A stretch of 64,000 nucleotides of DNA from Talaromyces rugulosus (GCF_013368755.1 NC_049564.1:3604001-3668000), one strand, 5' to 3'. Counted from the stretch's first letter, positions 41,413 through 54,359 are shown. Notes: generated from the letters alone by a model not told the origin. Translations and numbers: made by a program.

Positions 41413-41977
41413 CACCTTTTGGCCGGCTTGTGTCTCGATGATTGCTAACGTCTATTACGAAGAAGGGAGATTGGACGAGTTCTACTTGACAATACGCGTC
41501 TCGTCTCAAGAATATCTTCGTCATGGCCGCTTGAAGGTTGGTCATGGTTAATCATCCGTCATCGGCGATGAAATGGTTCCCACTTCCAGACTTACGGTTT
41601 GATCGCCATGCTTCCCTTCTGTTAAAAATTATTTATACGCTACATAGGCTGATCTCACTATTAAGAGTACTTTGTTGGCCACCTATGCATTAAGGATGGA
41701 TCAGGTATAACCTATTTAGCTTTTGATTACATGTATACATGTACAGGTCAAGTGGTGACACAGGGGCTGGTTACATTGATAACCTTACATATCAATTGAT
41801 ACCTGTAGGTTAATTAATTATATGCCTTTTGTAAAATGCAAAGTTTGACAATCCATTTTTTATAAGCACGATATATATATGTATATACATATGTATGATC
41901 AAACATCAAACCAACCGAAACATGTGCACAAAGAAATCAAAAAGAAAAGAAAAGAAAAAAACCACCAAGCCAATTGT

Positions 41978-43901
41978 CTAGAACAATCTATAGTAACGAG
42001 CAACAATAGTTGTTGTTACAATCATGAAAAGAATAAAACCAAGGATGCCAAAGAACCAAGCCAAAGAGCCACTGTCCATCCCAGGCACGGGGACATTCAT
42101 GCCCCAGAGACCACAGACCAGATTCAGGGGAAGCAGCAGACTGCCAATCAGGGTCACCTTGCTCAAGGTCCGGTTGACGCTGTTGCCGACAATGATGTTG
42201 CTCACGTTCAACTGGGCAAGATAATTGCCGTGAGAACGGCTGAGCATCTTCTCAAAGTGGGACAAGTTGGACACCATGGTGACAACGTGATCCTGAATAT
42301 CACCCAGATAGAGACCAATGTCACCTCGGGGGGTAACCGAGTACTGTTCGTTACAGCGCTTGGAAAAGCCCTTGATGACATCGGCCTTGCCACCGAGCAG
42401 CCGCATCAAAGTCATGACTTTTTTGCGCAGCTCGCCGATCCGCGGCAAAAATGTTGAAAAGTCCTCTGCACGTGCGACAAACACATGATCCTCAATCGCC
42501 TCGGATTCAATTTCCACGTCACGCATGATGGGCCCAAAGCTGTCGACAATGTCGTCACTGTTACTTGTCAGTCTGGACTCTGAACCTCTGAAACACAGAA
42601 AAGAAAAGGGAAATATGTACTCACATCATGGCATAACAAATCCAATCACTACTCAGGGAGACATAGTCGCGCAGTTTACCGATGCGCTTGCGAACATTGG
42701 CGGCGTGCTTGGATTCTGTAAAAGAAAACGACAAGACACCATCGCGGTACACGACCATGTAGATGTTGACAGGATCTAGGAAACGCTCGTCGTCCTTGTC
42801 GACATGGTAACAGGTCCGGAAACAGACAAAATAGTACTGCTTGAACAATTCGACCTTCTCGCGAGCCTCCTGGGTCATGATATCTTCAGCGGTCAAAGGA
42901 TGGATGGAAAAAGCACGAGAAAGTGCGCCGAGTTCGGCCTCGGTGGGATTGACGACATCCAACCACCAGACACCACCCTCCGGACCAAGCTGAAACAGAT
43001 CGCGGAAGGAATCTCCCGGAAGAATGAGGTCGCCCATATATGCCGCATGGATAGTACTCTGGCACTCGGAAGAAAAGAAGCTGAACCGAGTGGGCAAGTT
43101 GGCATTTTGCAATCTTGCCAATGATTCCTTTTCGTTAATAGTCTCTCCGGATAGCTCAGTCTTGAGGTTTGGCGGGGAGCCATCGGAAGAGTATTCCGGG
43201 CTCGTGTCGGCTACGACGATATCGGGAAGGTCGATAATTGCTGGGTTCTGGACCTTCTGCCGCAGATCACTGAAAATCCGAGCATTGGGAGCTTGCGAGC
43301 TCATGCTTTGCTTCCGGCTAATAGCAGCATCCTTGTCCTTCTTGTTCAGGGCAACAAATTCTTCGAGTTCCTCGTAGTCAATGATTGGGATCCGGCCGGG
43401 TTCCTGATAAGAGCAACCGCAGTCGCTTTGAGCAGTGTCGACCAATGCGTCACCTTGTTCAGGCCGAACGACGCTGGCATTGCTAAATGTCGGGCGCCTT
43501 TGGTGGGTTCCATTAGACACGGTACGCTGCAGAATGGTGTCAAGATCAGGATCGGTGTGGCTGCCCACTGTGTTGGCGCGCTCGCGGCGGCGCGGGTCGG
43601 CAAAGGCATCGACTGAGTTTGGTGGGGACGAGGAGCTATCGGACACAGAAGAGCCTCGGGAACGAGGCGCTATGTCCTGCTGCTGCTGCTGCTGGTTGCG
43701 ACTTCTGGTACGATGACGGTGAGTCGGTTCGATTGAAAGGCGCCTTGCAAAGGGATCGATATCCCGGTCATCGTCGACGATTGCTTGTTCAAAGTCACGA
43801 GTAATCGGGTCGTTGGAGCGCAATAGCTCGTGAGCCTGCAGCAGAGCTGGACGAGGGTCCATGGCCTCGGCGGGCCGCTCAGGGGAAGGAAGGCCGGACA
43901 T
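41978..43901 (-). CDS. CorA-type magnesium transporter (Alr1/Mnr2 family)
   Basis: Two exons, 43901-42625 and 42557-41978; 618 residues. It belongs to the fungal CorA branch that moves Mg2+ at the plasma membrane (Alr1) or vacuole (Mnr2); which of the two is not decided. The second-last helix ends in the pore motif GMN (LVCGLWGMNVPVPG), and the last helix is WFFGILGFILFMIVTTTIV. The large cytosolic N-terminus includes CSYQEPGRIPIIDYEELEEF, EGGVWWLDVVNPTEAELGAL and HPLTAEDIMTQEAREKVELF, the typical CorA funnel sequence. The first 150 residues are Ser/Arg/Gln-rich with a short poly-Gln. The intron joins ICYAMI to DDIVDSFGP. Confidence 0.93.
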
Positions 43902-45469
43902 GGTTTCAATTACAGTGATTTGCGCGGAAGATGGTTGGACTGGGTTCCGTGATGGTCCAGCTCAAGCGCGGGGGTGGTAAACCGGGTAGACGATGTTTCG
44001 GAGTGGGAGCTCCCGAGAATAGCCAAGCAGTTTGGTTGTCGAATTCATTCAGATTAATCCATTCAGTTGGTACGAAGCATTCCAAGGTTGGGTTGGAACA
44101 TGCGGTTGATCAGTAGTCACTTTCGGAGGCGTAGACCCTTGGTGAACCTGTTAGCCAGACCCCAGGGGAGGGTCTGGCAAGACTATTGAGAGTGCGTCAC
44201 GGGTGTGCGATCCGGATATATAGCGAGAAGGCCAGTTAAGGAGGCCGAGTGTCGCCCCCGCAGAAGACCCGGAACTTTGGGCCCAGGAGAGGGTGAACGA
44301 AAGAGCTTTGGACGAAGCGAAGTCCCGCCAACTTGGCTGAGTGCTCGGGAAATGAGCGATGATGCTCCAGAATTGCGTTGGACGCTGTGATAGGAGGGCG
44401 GACCGCGAAGAGCCCGTCTGCCGGAAAAACACGTGTTTTCACACTGGTCAATTGCAACAGTGCGCGTAGGGCAGGCTATTTGTTCTGATACAGCCTCTGT
44501 GGTCGGGGTTGAGAGTGTTTTGTCGGCGGGCAGAGGTGGCAAAGTGAGAAGATTTTTCTCCCGTTCGGGGACGTCTGCCTGTGATTTTCTAGTGAAAGAA
44601 AACCTCAATAACAAATAATACGGTGTTTCACAGGGACAAAGATAATTGGATGGATGGATATCAAGACAAAGGACAAAACACCGTTGAAGGTGTGGCTGGT
44701 GGATGAGAGGGGAAAAGGAGAGAGAGAAGAGGGAAGGACGTTGGTTGCAGCAGGCGCATCTTATGGAAGCGGTTAGCGGTGATTTTCGTCACTGCTGCCC
44801 GCTCCGGGCTAGCTTTTCCCTTGCTGCTGCTACGCTACGTCTGATATTATTATGGGTATCGTCATATCATGGCGAAGTAGCGAGGAATAAAAGCCCGCAT
44901 AGTAAATAAATGCCATGGCTGGCCCTCCTTGCATCCGGCTGCAAGACACGTGTGAGGGCCCCATGTGGTCGAAGCTATAATCAATAATGCATGGAAATAC
45001 GGTGAGACGCACAGCCGGGACAACTAGATTGCCAAAGCATCCAATGCCACAGGCATGCATCTGATCGTCCAGTCGATCTGGATGAATTATTACAACCATC
45101 TGCCTGGTGTGAGATCTCGATTGGGCCGCCGCGTTCCCGAAGTCGGCCTCGTAGACGGGCTTGCCAATCCCTATCGCGACCCCGCCAGCCATGTGTGGCA
45201 AGTGTGATGCATCCAGCAGTGCTCTTTTGTTCTCTCAAAGAGCCCAACTGGGAGATCCTGCCGCAAAGATTCGCTCTCTATTTGCTCCAGTCAATTGACG
45301 GACTGACGTGGGGTTAAACATTGGGGGAGAAAAAAAGGCCTCCGTTTATCGCAGCCGGTGGGGTCGAGCAACTCCAAAAAAAAGGCACAACGAAAAGTCG
45401 ATTGAGCGATTGATCACCTTCCCCAACCTGTGCGTGTCACCAATTCGAGCAGAGAAGAAGAAAAAAAAA
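43902..45469. other. divergent promoter region, Mg transporter / homoserine kinase
   Basis: 1.57 kb between two start codons. It contains the palindrome AAAACACGTGTTTT at 44426-44439 and ACACGTGT at 44946-44953. Open frames of 60-143 codons here overlap on both strands and have no family features. A purine-rich leader directly precedes the THR1 ATG. Confidence 0.45.
44426..44439. promoter_or_regulatory. 14-bp E-box palindrome
   Basis: AAAACACGTGTTTT, centred on CACGTG, about 525 bases upstream of the Mg transporter and 1 kb upstream of homoserine kinase. A Cbf1/Pho4-type bHLH site is the likeliest reading. A second, shorter copy is at 44946-44953. Confidence 0.35.
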
Positions 45470-46590
45470 ATGGCTTCATTCACCATCCGCACGCCGTGCT
45501 CCTCCGCCAACATCGGCCCGGGCTTTGATGTTATCGGGCTCGCATTGACGCTCTATCTCGAAGTGCGCGTGACAATCGACTCGTCCACGACCTCGTCGCA
45601 ACAACCACTCAACTGCCGCATTACATACGAAGACGCAAGTGGCAGCACAGAGAAAATCAGCCTGGATCCAGAAGTCAACCTCATCACGCGCGTGGCACTC
45701 TACGTTTTGCGCTGCAACAACCAGCGCGCCTTTCCCGTCGAAACACACGTGCATATCAGAAACCCGATTCCGCTGGGTCGCGGGCTGGGTTCATCGGGGA
45801 CTGCGGTCGTTGCGGGCGTGACGTTGGGAAATGAGATTGGGAAACTGGGGTTGAGCAAGGAGCGTCTGCTGGACTATTGTTTGATGATTGGTATACATAT
45901 CACTACTTGTCTATACAAAAAAAGAACCAATGACTAACAGATCTAGAACGCCACCCCGACAATGTAGCTGCGTCCCTCTTCGGAGGCTTCGTCGGAACAT
46001 ACCTCAACGAGCTCAAGCCCGAAGATATTGCGCGCATCGAAATCCCACTGAGTGAAGTGCTGCCGGAGCCAGCCGGAGGCATTGATACAGGGAAGCAACC
46101 GCCCGCACCACCAGTGGGAATCGGCCACTATCGCAAGTTCGCCTGGGCCAAGGAGATAAAAGCCATCGCCATAATCCCAGACTTTGTCGTGCCCACTGCC
46201 AACGCGCGAGACGTGCTTCCCAAGGAATACAAGCGCGCGGACGTGGTGTTCAACCTACAGCGCGCCGCGCTGCTGCCGCTCGCCCTGGGCACGTCGCCGC
46301 CAGACCCGGACATGATATACCTGGCAATGCAGGATAAAGTGCATCAGCCATACCGGCAATCGCTCATCCCCGGGCTGACTGAGATCCTGCAGTCCATGAC
46401 TCCCGCCACGCAGCCGGGTCTGCTGGGTATCTGTCTGTCGGGAGCTGGGCCGACGATTCTCGCTCTTGCTACAAACGACTTTGACGATATTGCGTCTCGC
46501 ATTATTGCTCGGTTTAAGAGTCAGGGCATCTCGTGTCAATGGAAACTGCTAGAGCCCGCGCAGGAGGGTACCCTGGTTGACACTAATTAG
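45470..46590 (+). CDS. THR1: homoserine kinase (threonine biosynthesis)
   Basis: Two exons, 45470-45890 and 45947-46590; 354 residues. It phosphorylates L-homoserine with ATP, the step before threonine synthase. GHMP kinase signatures: SSANIGPGFDVIGLAL at the N-terminus, the phosphate-binding PLGRGLGSSGTA (101-112), ERHPDNVAASLFGG across the intron, and the C-terminal GICLSGAGPTILAL. The intron interrupts the codon of the Glu in ERHPDN. An A-run immediately precedes the start codon. It faces CTR9 with about 340 bases between stops. Confidence 0.96.
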
Positions 46591-46930
46591 TTGGTTATAT
46601 CAGTTCATGTCACTGATGTCACGATTATAATGATTTGCCCTATATGTTTCTTGCTTGAATAGAACAGTGGATAGACCTTATATTCTCGAAGATCCTCATA
46701 TGCATGATACAAAAAAAAAAAAATCCAACCCTATATCTGCAAAGGTACATATGTAAATAACTTTGTATGCCATTTGAATACAATATCATCCGATTTTTTC
46801 TATTGCACAGAGGGATGTCACCATGAAACTCGAAGAAACAGCAAAAGAAAAAAAAAGTAGCACCGTAATAATAAAACACTAGCTGGAATATATTAAATGC
46901 TAAAAAGAATTCACAACACCCATCTCCGCC
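46591..46930. other. convergent 3' region THR1 / CTR9
   Basis: 340 bases, AT-rich, with A-runs at 46711 and 46848. It presumably carries both 3' UTRs and shows no gene. Confidence 0.4.
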
Positions 46931-49900
46931 TTATTCATCCGCAACATCTTCCATCTCCTCATCTTCATTGACAGCTGCCGCTGCAGCTGGTTCGACATCC
47001 TCGTCGTCGCTATCATCGACCACACGCTTACTGCCGCGAACACGGCCGCGGTCTTTTTGTGCTGGCGTGACAACGGCGTCTTCTTCTTCATCGTCTTGGT
47101 CGAATAGATCATCGGCAGTTCGCGAGGCGACGTCATCATCGGCTTCCACTGGAGCAGCAGCAGCGGCATCGTCTTCGTCTTCCTCGTCCGAGTCGACGAC
47201 AAGTTCGCTGCTCTTGTATTTACCGGGCTTCTCTTTTGTGACTTTTGCGGCTTTTCCTGCTCCTCCTCCTCCTCCTCCTCCTCCGCGGCGTTCCAGGCGC
47301 CTTCGCTTCTTGGGTGCTGGCGATGCATCACCACCATCGGAGCGCGAAACGCTGACGCTGCGTCCATCCGAGACAATATCGTCATCTTCCTTCTTCTTGC
47401 GCTTGGAAGTTTTCTTGGGTCTGCGCTTTTGTTGTTTCTCTCCAGTCTCCGAATCCGTCCCAAAATCAACTGCCTCGCGCGCGCGCTGCTCCTCGGCTCG
47501 CTGTATTGCCAGGCGCTGCGTTTCCTCAACCATTTTCTGGCGTTGCTCTGCGAGTTGACGTTTTCGTTCCAGCTCGGCTTCTTGCGCTTTGCGGACTTCT
47601 TCTTCGCGGCGTTTTAGCTCGGCGTCGCGGGCTTCGCGCGCCTTTTGCAATTTGAGGGCGTTCTTTTCTTCAAAGTCCTTTTGGCTTTGGATGGATCGTT
47701 CGAGCTGCTTGCTGATGGTGTTGCGGCCCATGTTTGCGCGCTGTTCCAGGGAGCCCGGTGGGTATGGAGGGTTCTTCACTTGCGCAATGCGCCTAAAGGT
47801 TTCAATTGCCTTTTCGAGGCCCTCGGCTGCTTGCTGGAGGTCCTGGACCGTCCGTTGCATTTCTGGCAGGCTGTTTACCAATACCGCAATCTGGTTTTGA
47901 ACAAATGCAACGTTGAACTCGAGATGTACCTGTTCTGGCGCAACGGCGAGAGCCCGAGAAGCATAGTCGAGAGCCGACTGCATTGCGGATAGGTTCTTTT
48001 CGTGCTTCCCTCTCAACCACCACACTCGCCCGAGACATGCCAACACCTGTGTATCGCGCGCTCGATCTTTTGACAAGGCTAATTCATAGTTCTCAATCGA
48101 CCGAGCGTATTGCTTCAGTTCTCCATAAGCATGTCCGAGGTTGAGGTAAACACTGGCGTCTTTCACCGTATCCTTGACTTTGGAGAATACCTGCACTGCA
48201 CCAGCGAAGTCCTTGCGGTCGTCCACGAGCGCAATCGCAATGCCCTGAGCGGCGTAGGCATTCTTCGAATCTAGTTGTAGAGCCTTGTGGAAAAACTCCA
48301 CTGCCCGTTCATACATCTTGCGCCTCTTTTCCTTGTCTTGGTCTGTCTCGCGCCGCATATCGCGGGCTGCGAGCAAGTGGACATTGCCCATCCCCGTCAA
48401 AGCGTATTTGTCGTGCTTATCAAAATGCTGTAGCGTATGCTTGTAATGTCGCTGTTCGTTGTCTTCGGCTATGTTGGCAACTCGCTTTTTAGACTTGCTG
48501 AGATACCAACCAAACAATGCGCGAACCTCGAGATTGGTCGAGTCACTCTCGTAAAGTTTGGTCATTCTCTTCGGCCCTTCGTCTGTCGGGCTTTGGCGGA
48601 GTGCAAGATAGGTCATGCGTGCATTAGCCTCGGTGTAATCGCTATGGCGTTCGAGAAGACTCTCATAAGTCTTCTTGGCTTCGTCGGGTATATCGAGCGC
48701 TTCTAATGCGCGGGCAAGGTTATAACTGATGGTTGTGACAAGTGCATCCGTTGTTTTCTCGCCCTCACTTTCTTCAGAACGCGTGCAGGCATTCAGTGCA
48801 GACTGGAAGAGATCCTTAGCTTGAGAAGCCTTGTCCGATTGGTAAAGGAAGCAGCCGATATTGTTCAACAGTTGAGGTGGCAAGTAGTCCCGGAGAGCAG
48901 CCTTGAAAGCGGCCTCATCCTCAATGTCTTGAGGGCGATCCTGGTCGGCGACCTGCTCCATCTGCATTTCTTCCAACTGTGTGAGACACTGCATGCTCTT
49001 TTCCGGAGCGGTAGTCTCGTATAAGCGCGAAAGATATATCAACACAGATTCATCGGGCGAGATATTCTTGGTCGAATCCTTCCAAAGACTTCGGACTGAT
49101 TCAAACAACCCGATAGCCTTTGTGGCATCCGCGGATTTGTCGTCCTTGCTGCCGCTCGCTTGCGCAGAAAATACATCCTCGGCGAGCAGAGCACCCAGTA
49201 AGGACATGCACTCTGAGCTTTTCGTCTGCTGAATGATCTTTTCCAGTCGAAACTTTGCTCCGTCAAGATCCGTGGACTTGACTTGCATCTGAACGACTCC
49301 AAACTTGGCCGGCAAGTATCCGCTATCAACACCACCGCGGGCTTGGTCTGATCGGTTGAAGTACTCGGTAGCCTTGGCTGTGTCGCCTTCATAGTGAGCT
49401 TTTCGTCCTAGAAGGAACCAACCGTCACTAGCAATAGACATGACATCTGTTTGTTCAATAGCCTTGCGGGCGAGAATTTCCACTGCCTGGTAGTCCTTGC
49501 GGATCAATTTGTAGCCTGCAAACCTTGCGCAGGTCATGGGGTAGTCTTTATCCAGCTTGAGGGCATTTGACGTGTGTGTCATGGAGGTTTTGTATAATTC
49601 ACCGAATCGCGGGTCGCTCGTCGGGTATTGAGAACTGTTGTGAAGGTAGTAGGATGCTAGCAGAACGTTTGCCACTTTTGATTTCGGGTTCTATAGTAGA
49701 TGTGTTAGTGACAAAACATGGAAAGAAAGAAAAAAGAACAACTCACCAAAAACAGTGCGCGCTCCCAAGCATCCTTGGCTCGATCCTTAAAGCCCAGTTG
49801 CCATAAACAGCACCCAACTCCAATTCGAGGATCAGGATCCGTGAGACTGGGCATTTTCCCGAGGACATGCTGATATGTCACGAGTGCTTCTGCATATTTC

Positions 49901-50592
49901 CCTAAAGAATACTGCGCTCTCGCAAGACCCAGATAGGCCATCACGTTTCTACCACCGGAGCCCTTGGCGGCTTCCTCGAAGCATTTCAAAGCTTGCCGTA
50001 ACATCTCGACCCTTTCTGAGTTATCCGGAATGCCTGGCCTGGCCGGTTTCGGGGGCAACAAGGATGCGCGTAGAAGCGACAGGACACCGCGGGCAAGAAA
50101 CAAAGGTGGATGAGATGGGTTCAGGCGAGATGCCTCGTTCAAGGTCGACGTTGCTTGCTGAAGATAGTAGTCCTTGGTCCGCACCTCAGAGCCAGCTCCC
50201 TCGGGGGCAACTCGAGGAGCCTGACGACTCTTCAGCATCAACAGCCAGCATACCCAGCCCAGAAGCACCAGTTTCTCCTTTGTTGCCCCGTGAGCGACAG
50301 ACGCCAGACCCTTTTGGAGGATTTCGATCGCATGGTCAAATTGTTTCTGCTTCGCATAGGCCAAGGCGATGATGACCCAGAAGTTTTTGGCGGCTTTCTC
50401 GTTTTCTAAAAGCGTGCAGAGTTCGGTTGGGTCGTCGGGCAGTTCTTCGAGGCTGACTTCCACTTCACTGTCAAACGTCGACGCGGGAATATCAATGGCC
50501 GAAGGAATATCGGAGAAGCGAGCATCGGCGGGCACAGCTCCGTTTAGGCCATCAAGGCCATTTGCGTGACCGTTCTCCACGGCTGCTGCCAT
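46931..50592 (-). CDS. CTR9: Paf1 complex subunit Ctr9 (TPR protein)
   Basis: Two exons, 50592-49747 and 49690-46931; 1,201 residues. It is the largest subunit and scaffold of the Paf1 complex, which travels with RNA polymerase II and supports H2B ubiquitylation and H3 methylation. The N-terminal 850 residues are TPR arrays (e.g. ALAYAKQKQFDHAIEILQKG, YLGLARAQYSLGKYAEALVT, YLNLGHAYGELKQYARSIEN), followed by a long charged coiled coil (ERKRQLAEQRQKMVEETQRL) and a C-terminal tail of alternating basic and acidic low-complexity blocks, including a short Gly run and several DEEDE stretches. The intron follows codon 282. Strong codon bias in the acidic tail creates long antisense open frames that are not genes. 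Confidence 0.95.
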
Positions 50593-50979
50593 GTTCTCTG
50601 TCGGGGGACGCTGGGCGGCGCGACGGGAGGGCGTTTGCAGGAAAAAGTCACGACGCTGCCAGAACTAAGGCTGTGGACAAATCAGTAGCCCATGATCGCT
50701 GGATATTGAACCGCAGAGAATTGGATTTGAGCGACCGCGTTTTTCGGAAAGGACGATGGAAACAGCGGCTGCTTCTGCGTGAAGGCGTGAAAGGAGCGAG
50801 ACGGTTGTCCAGCTGGTTGAACAATGGCTCATGAAAGGCTTGGCCCGAAAGGCGCTAGCCCGCCCCACCCGTGATCTATTTGATTATGTACGGATCTCTA
50901 CAGAGTACTGAGGACATAGCTAATTGGGGATATTGATATCGTGCATCTAGTTATCGTATATTCATGTAGCATCAATCGT
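50593..50979. other. intergenic, CTR9 promoter and acyltransferase 3' region
   Basis: 387 bases between two minus-strand genes. The half next to CTR9 is GC-rich and the half next to the acyltransferase stop is AT-rich. Nothing else is seen. Confidence 0.4.
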
Positions 50980-52270
50980 TCAGGAGGGCCGCCAGAAATA
51001 ATAAAAGGCCAAAGCACACACCCCAAGTATCCCAAAGATCTGGCCAATCTCAAACCAGTGTGTCAAGCGGATCGTTGTCTCTAGATACCCACGCGAGGCT
51101 TCAGTCTTTTGCTGTCCGGTAACCCCAGTGCTGTCAATAGAAGACTCGAGCGAGGTTGGGAATCGTCCGGTCTCAAAAAACTGGTCAAGCAGATCGTCCT
51201 TTTCCCTCCAGCGTTCCAGGAGCCAGGCCTCGAAAACCTTTTGATCATCCAAGGGAATATCATCCAGAGCCCAGCGCCGCCAATGCATGTTCACCGACTT
51301 TGGGGGGCGACCCTGGCCGTATGTAGATCGTAGCGTGAAGTAGCGATCGGGATAGCAGCCTTTTCTGTGGAATAGTTAGTAACTGCATGAAGCGTATCCG
51401 ACAAGAATAGAAATGGACTTACGGCGGCCCTTCATAACCAATAGTACAGTCGTAAACCCAGTCCATAGTACCCTTCAATTGTTGCAAGCAGAAAAACAGA
51501 CCGGTGGACCTGGGGAGAATCATATGCTTGAGAGGTGCGATGCCCGCCTTCTCGCCATACTTGTCACTGATCCTCTTTGTGTTGGTAGACAGATTTGTTC
51601 CTTCGGGGAAAATCAGCAGCCACATTGGGTCCAGACTTTGGGTGCCAGACATTGGGCCCGAATGGCGAGTTTTGAGTTTTTCAAGGCGATGTTGTAGACG
51701 CGGTTTATCCGATTCCCACTTCCGAGCCATGAAGATGAATCCGTAAAACATCATCCCCTGACCAAGTATCGGCAGGTATTTGAGAGACTCCTTCAATATG
51801 ATATAGATGTGGCCGTGCATACGCGAGGTGTAAGTGATCCACCACAGGTACAGCCAGTCTGTATAGACTTGGTGGTTTGCGATGAACACGAGACGGTTCG
51901 AGAAGTCCGTCTTTAATCGGCCATCAGCAGTAAGATGAAGCTGCCCTCTGACTGTTTCATCGCCACTAATTCGGACCAGTGTCGGAGCACCCCACTGGGT
52001 GACGGTAATGATAACGATCCCAAAGCATTGCTTCGTCATGGCCATGTAGGCGTAAAAATAGTCCTTGTTGATGAGATATAGCGGCGCTCCAATCAGCTGC
52101 ATAGCTACTATACAAACACTGCACCCGTCAAACCAAGTGAGTAGAAGAAGAGACCGAATAATCTGCATGAAAATCCCATGCTTCAGCCTCGGCTCGTCGC
52201 CTTTTGTTTCCAGCGGAGGTTGCTCATCTTGCTTCGCCGGGCTGGGTATTCGCTGTCGTAGTTCAGACAT
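50980..52270 (-). CDS. CST26: PlsC-type lysophospholipid acyltransferase (Cst26/Psi1-like)
   Basis: Two exons, 52270-51423 and 51364-50980; 410 residues. The catalytic block NHQVYTDW (132-139; the NHxxxxD form with His133 and Asp138) and the acceptor-binding FPEGTNLS are both present. Other matches to yeast Cst26/Psi1 include LYLWWITYTSRMHGHIYIIL and the C-terminal DDQKVFEAWLLERWREKDDL. The yeast enzyme places stearoyl chains at sn-1 of phosphatidylinositol; the substrate here is inferred. A hydrophobic helix near residues 40-70 and a last one (IFGILGVCALAFYYFW) anchor it in the ER membrane. Confidence 0.9.
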
Positions 52271-52905
52271 TGTCGCGGGTATTTTCTTTGGGTCCTCTTC
52301 AGCATTAACTAAGGGAGAAAGAGGACGGATGTTGTGATGTGGGAGGTATGTGTATGCTCGTATATAATTAGGTCATAGGATGACTTGACAAACGGGTTGC
52401 ACGCTGTTAACCCCACGTCATGCGAGTTGGTTGTGATATCACGAGCTAGTTATCCATAGACAGCAAGTTTCTTTCGTTCCCTGTAGCCTGCACGATGTGA
52501 TCGGCCATCCCAGTTTCCGTCAAGGCGAGAAAATCATTGAAAGTGAAAAGCGACGAGGTGCGAGGCAGGTGGGTGGGATAAGAGCTCGGCTGCCAGCGGA
52601 TAGTTCCTATCATACTAGCCCTACAGGCTACAGGCAGCTGCCCGCGTAGTGGAGCGAGGCGGTCAGCTCTGCGTGGCCCGTGCCGCCGGCTAAGCTTATC
52701 ACGAGACCGCGTCCTCAATCTTATTCATTTCCTTGTGACTATGCACTGATACCTCCTCGAGCCGACTCCAGAGTCTAGACATCCTCTATCTGTGCTTGCG
52801 AGAAAACGACCATGAACGCCTGGCAGGTGTCACCACAGAGTGTTGCGGCATTTCCATTCCAGCTGCCACGGAATTCTCCGATTAGTTTTCTCTGCCGGAT
52901 CGATC
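52271..52905. other. divergent promoter region, acyltransferase / NAD kinase
   Basis: 635 bases between start codons, of mixed composition, with no recognised gene or repeat. CACTCTCACTCTCACTCT immediately after the NAD-kinase ATG is coding and encodes TLTLTLT. Confidence 0.4.
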
Positions 52906-54359
52906 ATGGCCACTCTCACTCTCACTCTCACGACTCATAGAGGCATAACGAAGTCCTTTTCGCGCGTTGCTCGTCACTTTTCGGTATCTGCATGTCGGCG
53001 AGAGATCAAGGACATCCAGAGTCTTGCACCGCGGGTCCTCCCATTATATAAAGGTGTGCATCCATTTGAATCGCGATTGCGAAATATCGGCATTGCGGGG
53101 AACTAACACTGGTTTCCTTGCAGAGTCTGACGGAAGCGACTTGCTATCTCTTCAATGGCCGTCGCCCCCTCGAAATGTCTTGATAGTCAAGAAACTTGGC
53201 GCGCCCGCGGTCACAAAGTCCTTGATAGAATTCGTCAAGTACGGCCAATCTACCATCCTATGGCAATCATTGTCTAACCCTTGGTTCTAGTCATATAGTA
53301 ACGACATATCCATCCCTGTCTATCATATTGGAGCCGAAGACTGCGGAAGAAGTTCACTCGTCTCTTTCAGTTCCCGTATTCACATCAACTCCAGACAGAC
53401 CTCTAACGGCATCCACACATGAGAAAGCGGACATGGTTGTCACCCTAGGCGGGGATGGTACTATTCTTCGGGCATCTTCTTTGTTCGCAACGTGCCATAA
53501 CGTCCCTCCTATGCTGTCATTCAGTATGGGCACGCTGGGATTTCTCGGCGAATGGAAGTTTGAAGAATATAAACGGGCCTTTCGGGAGGTGTATATGTCT
53601 GGTTCCGTGGCTGGTGACCGTACCCCGGTCTTGGATGACATGCAATCAGTTGTCGCAGATGAAGATGTTGAATCAAAAATGGGGCCCACCGGATGGTCCT
53701 CTATCCGTGGAAAATCGATGGGCTCTACACGGGGAGCTCGTATCCTCATGCGCAATCGTCTACGCGTTGGACTATTTACGCCAGATGGGGAATTGATCAA
53801 TACGCCAACAAATGGCAATATGGCAGATACCGAGGGCCCCAACGGGCGTGTTTATGCGATGAATGAGGTACTAATTCACCGGGGGAAAGAGCCTCACTTG
53901 GCTGTCCTCGATGTGTTTGTTGGCGGGCGCTTTCTAACTGAAGCTGTTGCTGATGGCATGATCGTCTCGACGCCAACCGGGAGTACGGCGTATAGTCTAA
54001 GTAGCGGAGGAAGCATTGTGCATCCCTTGGTCCCGTCCCTACTTCTGACCCCCGTTTGTGCTCGCAGCTTAAGCTTTCGACCTCTTGTCTTGCCCTCTAG
54101 CACGCCAATCACTCTACGATTGAGTCCGAAGAACCGCGGCCGGGAAGTTGAAGTCAGCATTGACGGCAAGAACATGGGCCAGGGCATGGCCGTTGGCATG
54201 GAGGTGCGTGTATGGGACGAGGAAATACGACATGGGAAGAACGATTGGCGCGGTGGAGTCCCGTGTGTGATGCGCAGGACGATTGGCGTCACAGACGACG
54301 GCTTTGTCGGTGGGCTGAACTCGTTGCTGAAATTCAATTACCCATTTGGAGCGGATTGA
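52906..54359 (+). CDS. POS5: NAD(H) kinase, probably mitochondrial (Pos5-like)
   Basis: Three exons: 52906-53053, 53124-53238, 53291-54359; 443 residues. It phosphorylates NAD(H) to NADP(H). The N-terminus (MATLTLTLTTHRGITKSFSRVARHFSVSACRRE, first 33 residues) is rich in Arg/Ser/Thr with a single acidic residue, as expected for mitochondrial import, which points to the Pos5 branch rather than Utr1/Yef1. The catalytic GGDGT is at 141-145 (MVVTLGGDGTILRAS), followed by FSMGTLGFLGEW, NEVLIHRG, DGMIVSTPTGSTAYSLSSGG and the C-terminal VSIDGKNMG. The family uses this enzyme for NADPH supply and iron-sulphur cluster protection in mitochondria. Confidence 0.93.

Larger units (their letters stand above)
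40784..41977. other. receptor 5' region and CorA-gene 3' region
   Basis: 1.19 kb between the receptor start and the stop of the next minus-strand gene. It carries the 16-bp minisatellite, a CT microsatellite (41310-41328), an A-run (41347-41359), and two TGA(C/G)TCA sites. 41570-41900 is AT-rich. A CAG preceded by TTTAAC at 40808-40825 resembles a splice acceptor, but no fitting donor or coding exon was found upstream. Confidence 0.5.

Noticed and set aside
44183..44614. 143-codon minus-strand frame upstream of the Mg transporter
   Set aside because: It shares the interval with several other open frames on both strands, has no recognisable domain, and fits GC-rich 5' leader sequence.
46968..47558. 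196-codon Ser-rich plus-strand frame
   Set aside because: Mirror of the acidic and basic low-complexity tail of CTR9; composition alone keeps it open.
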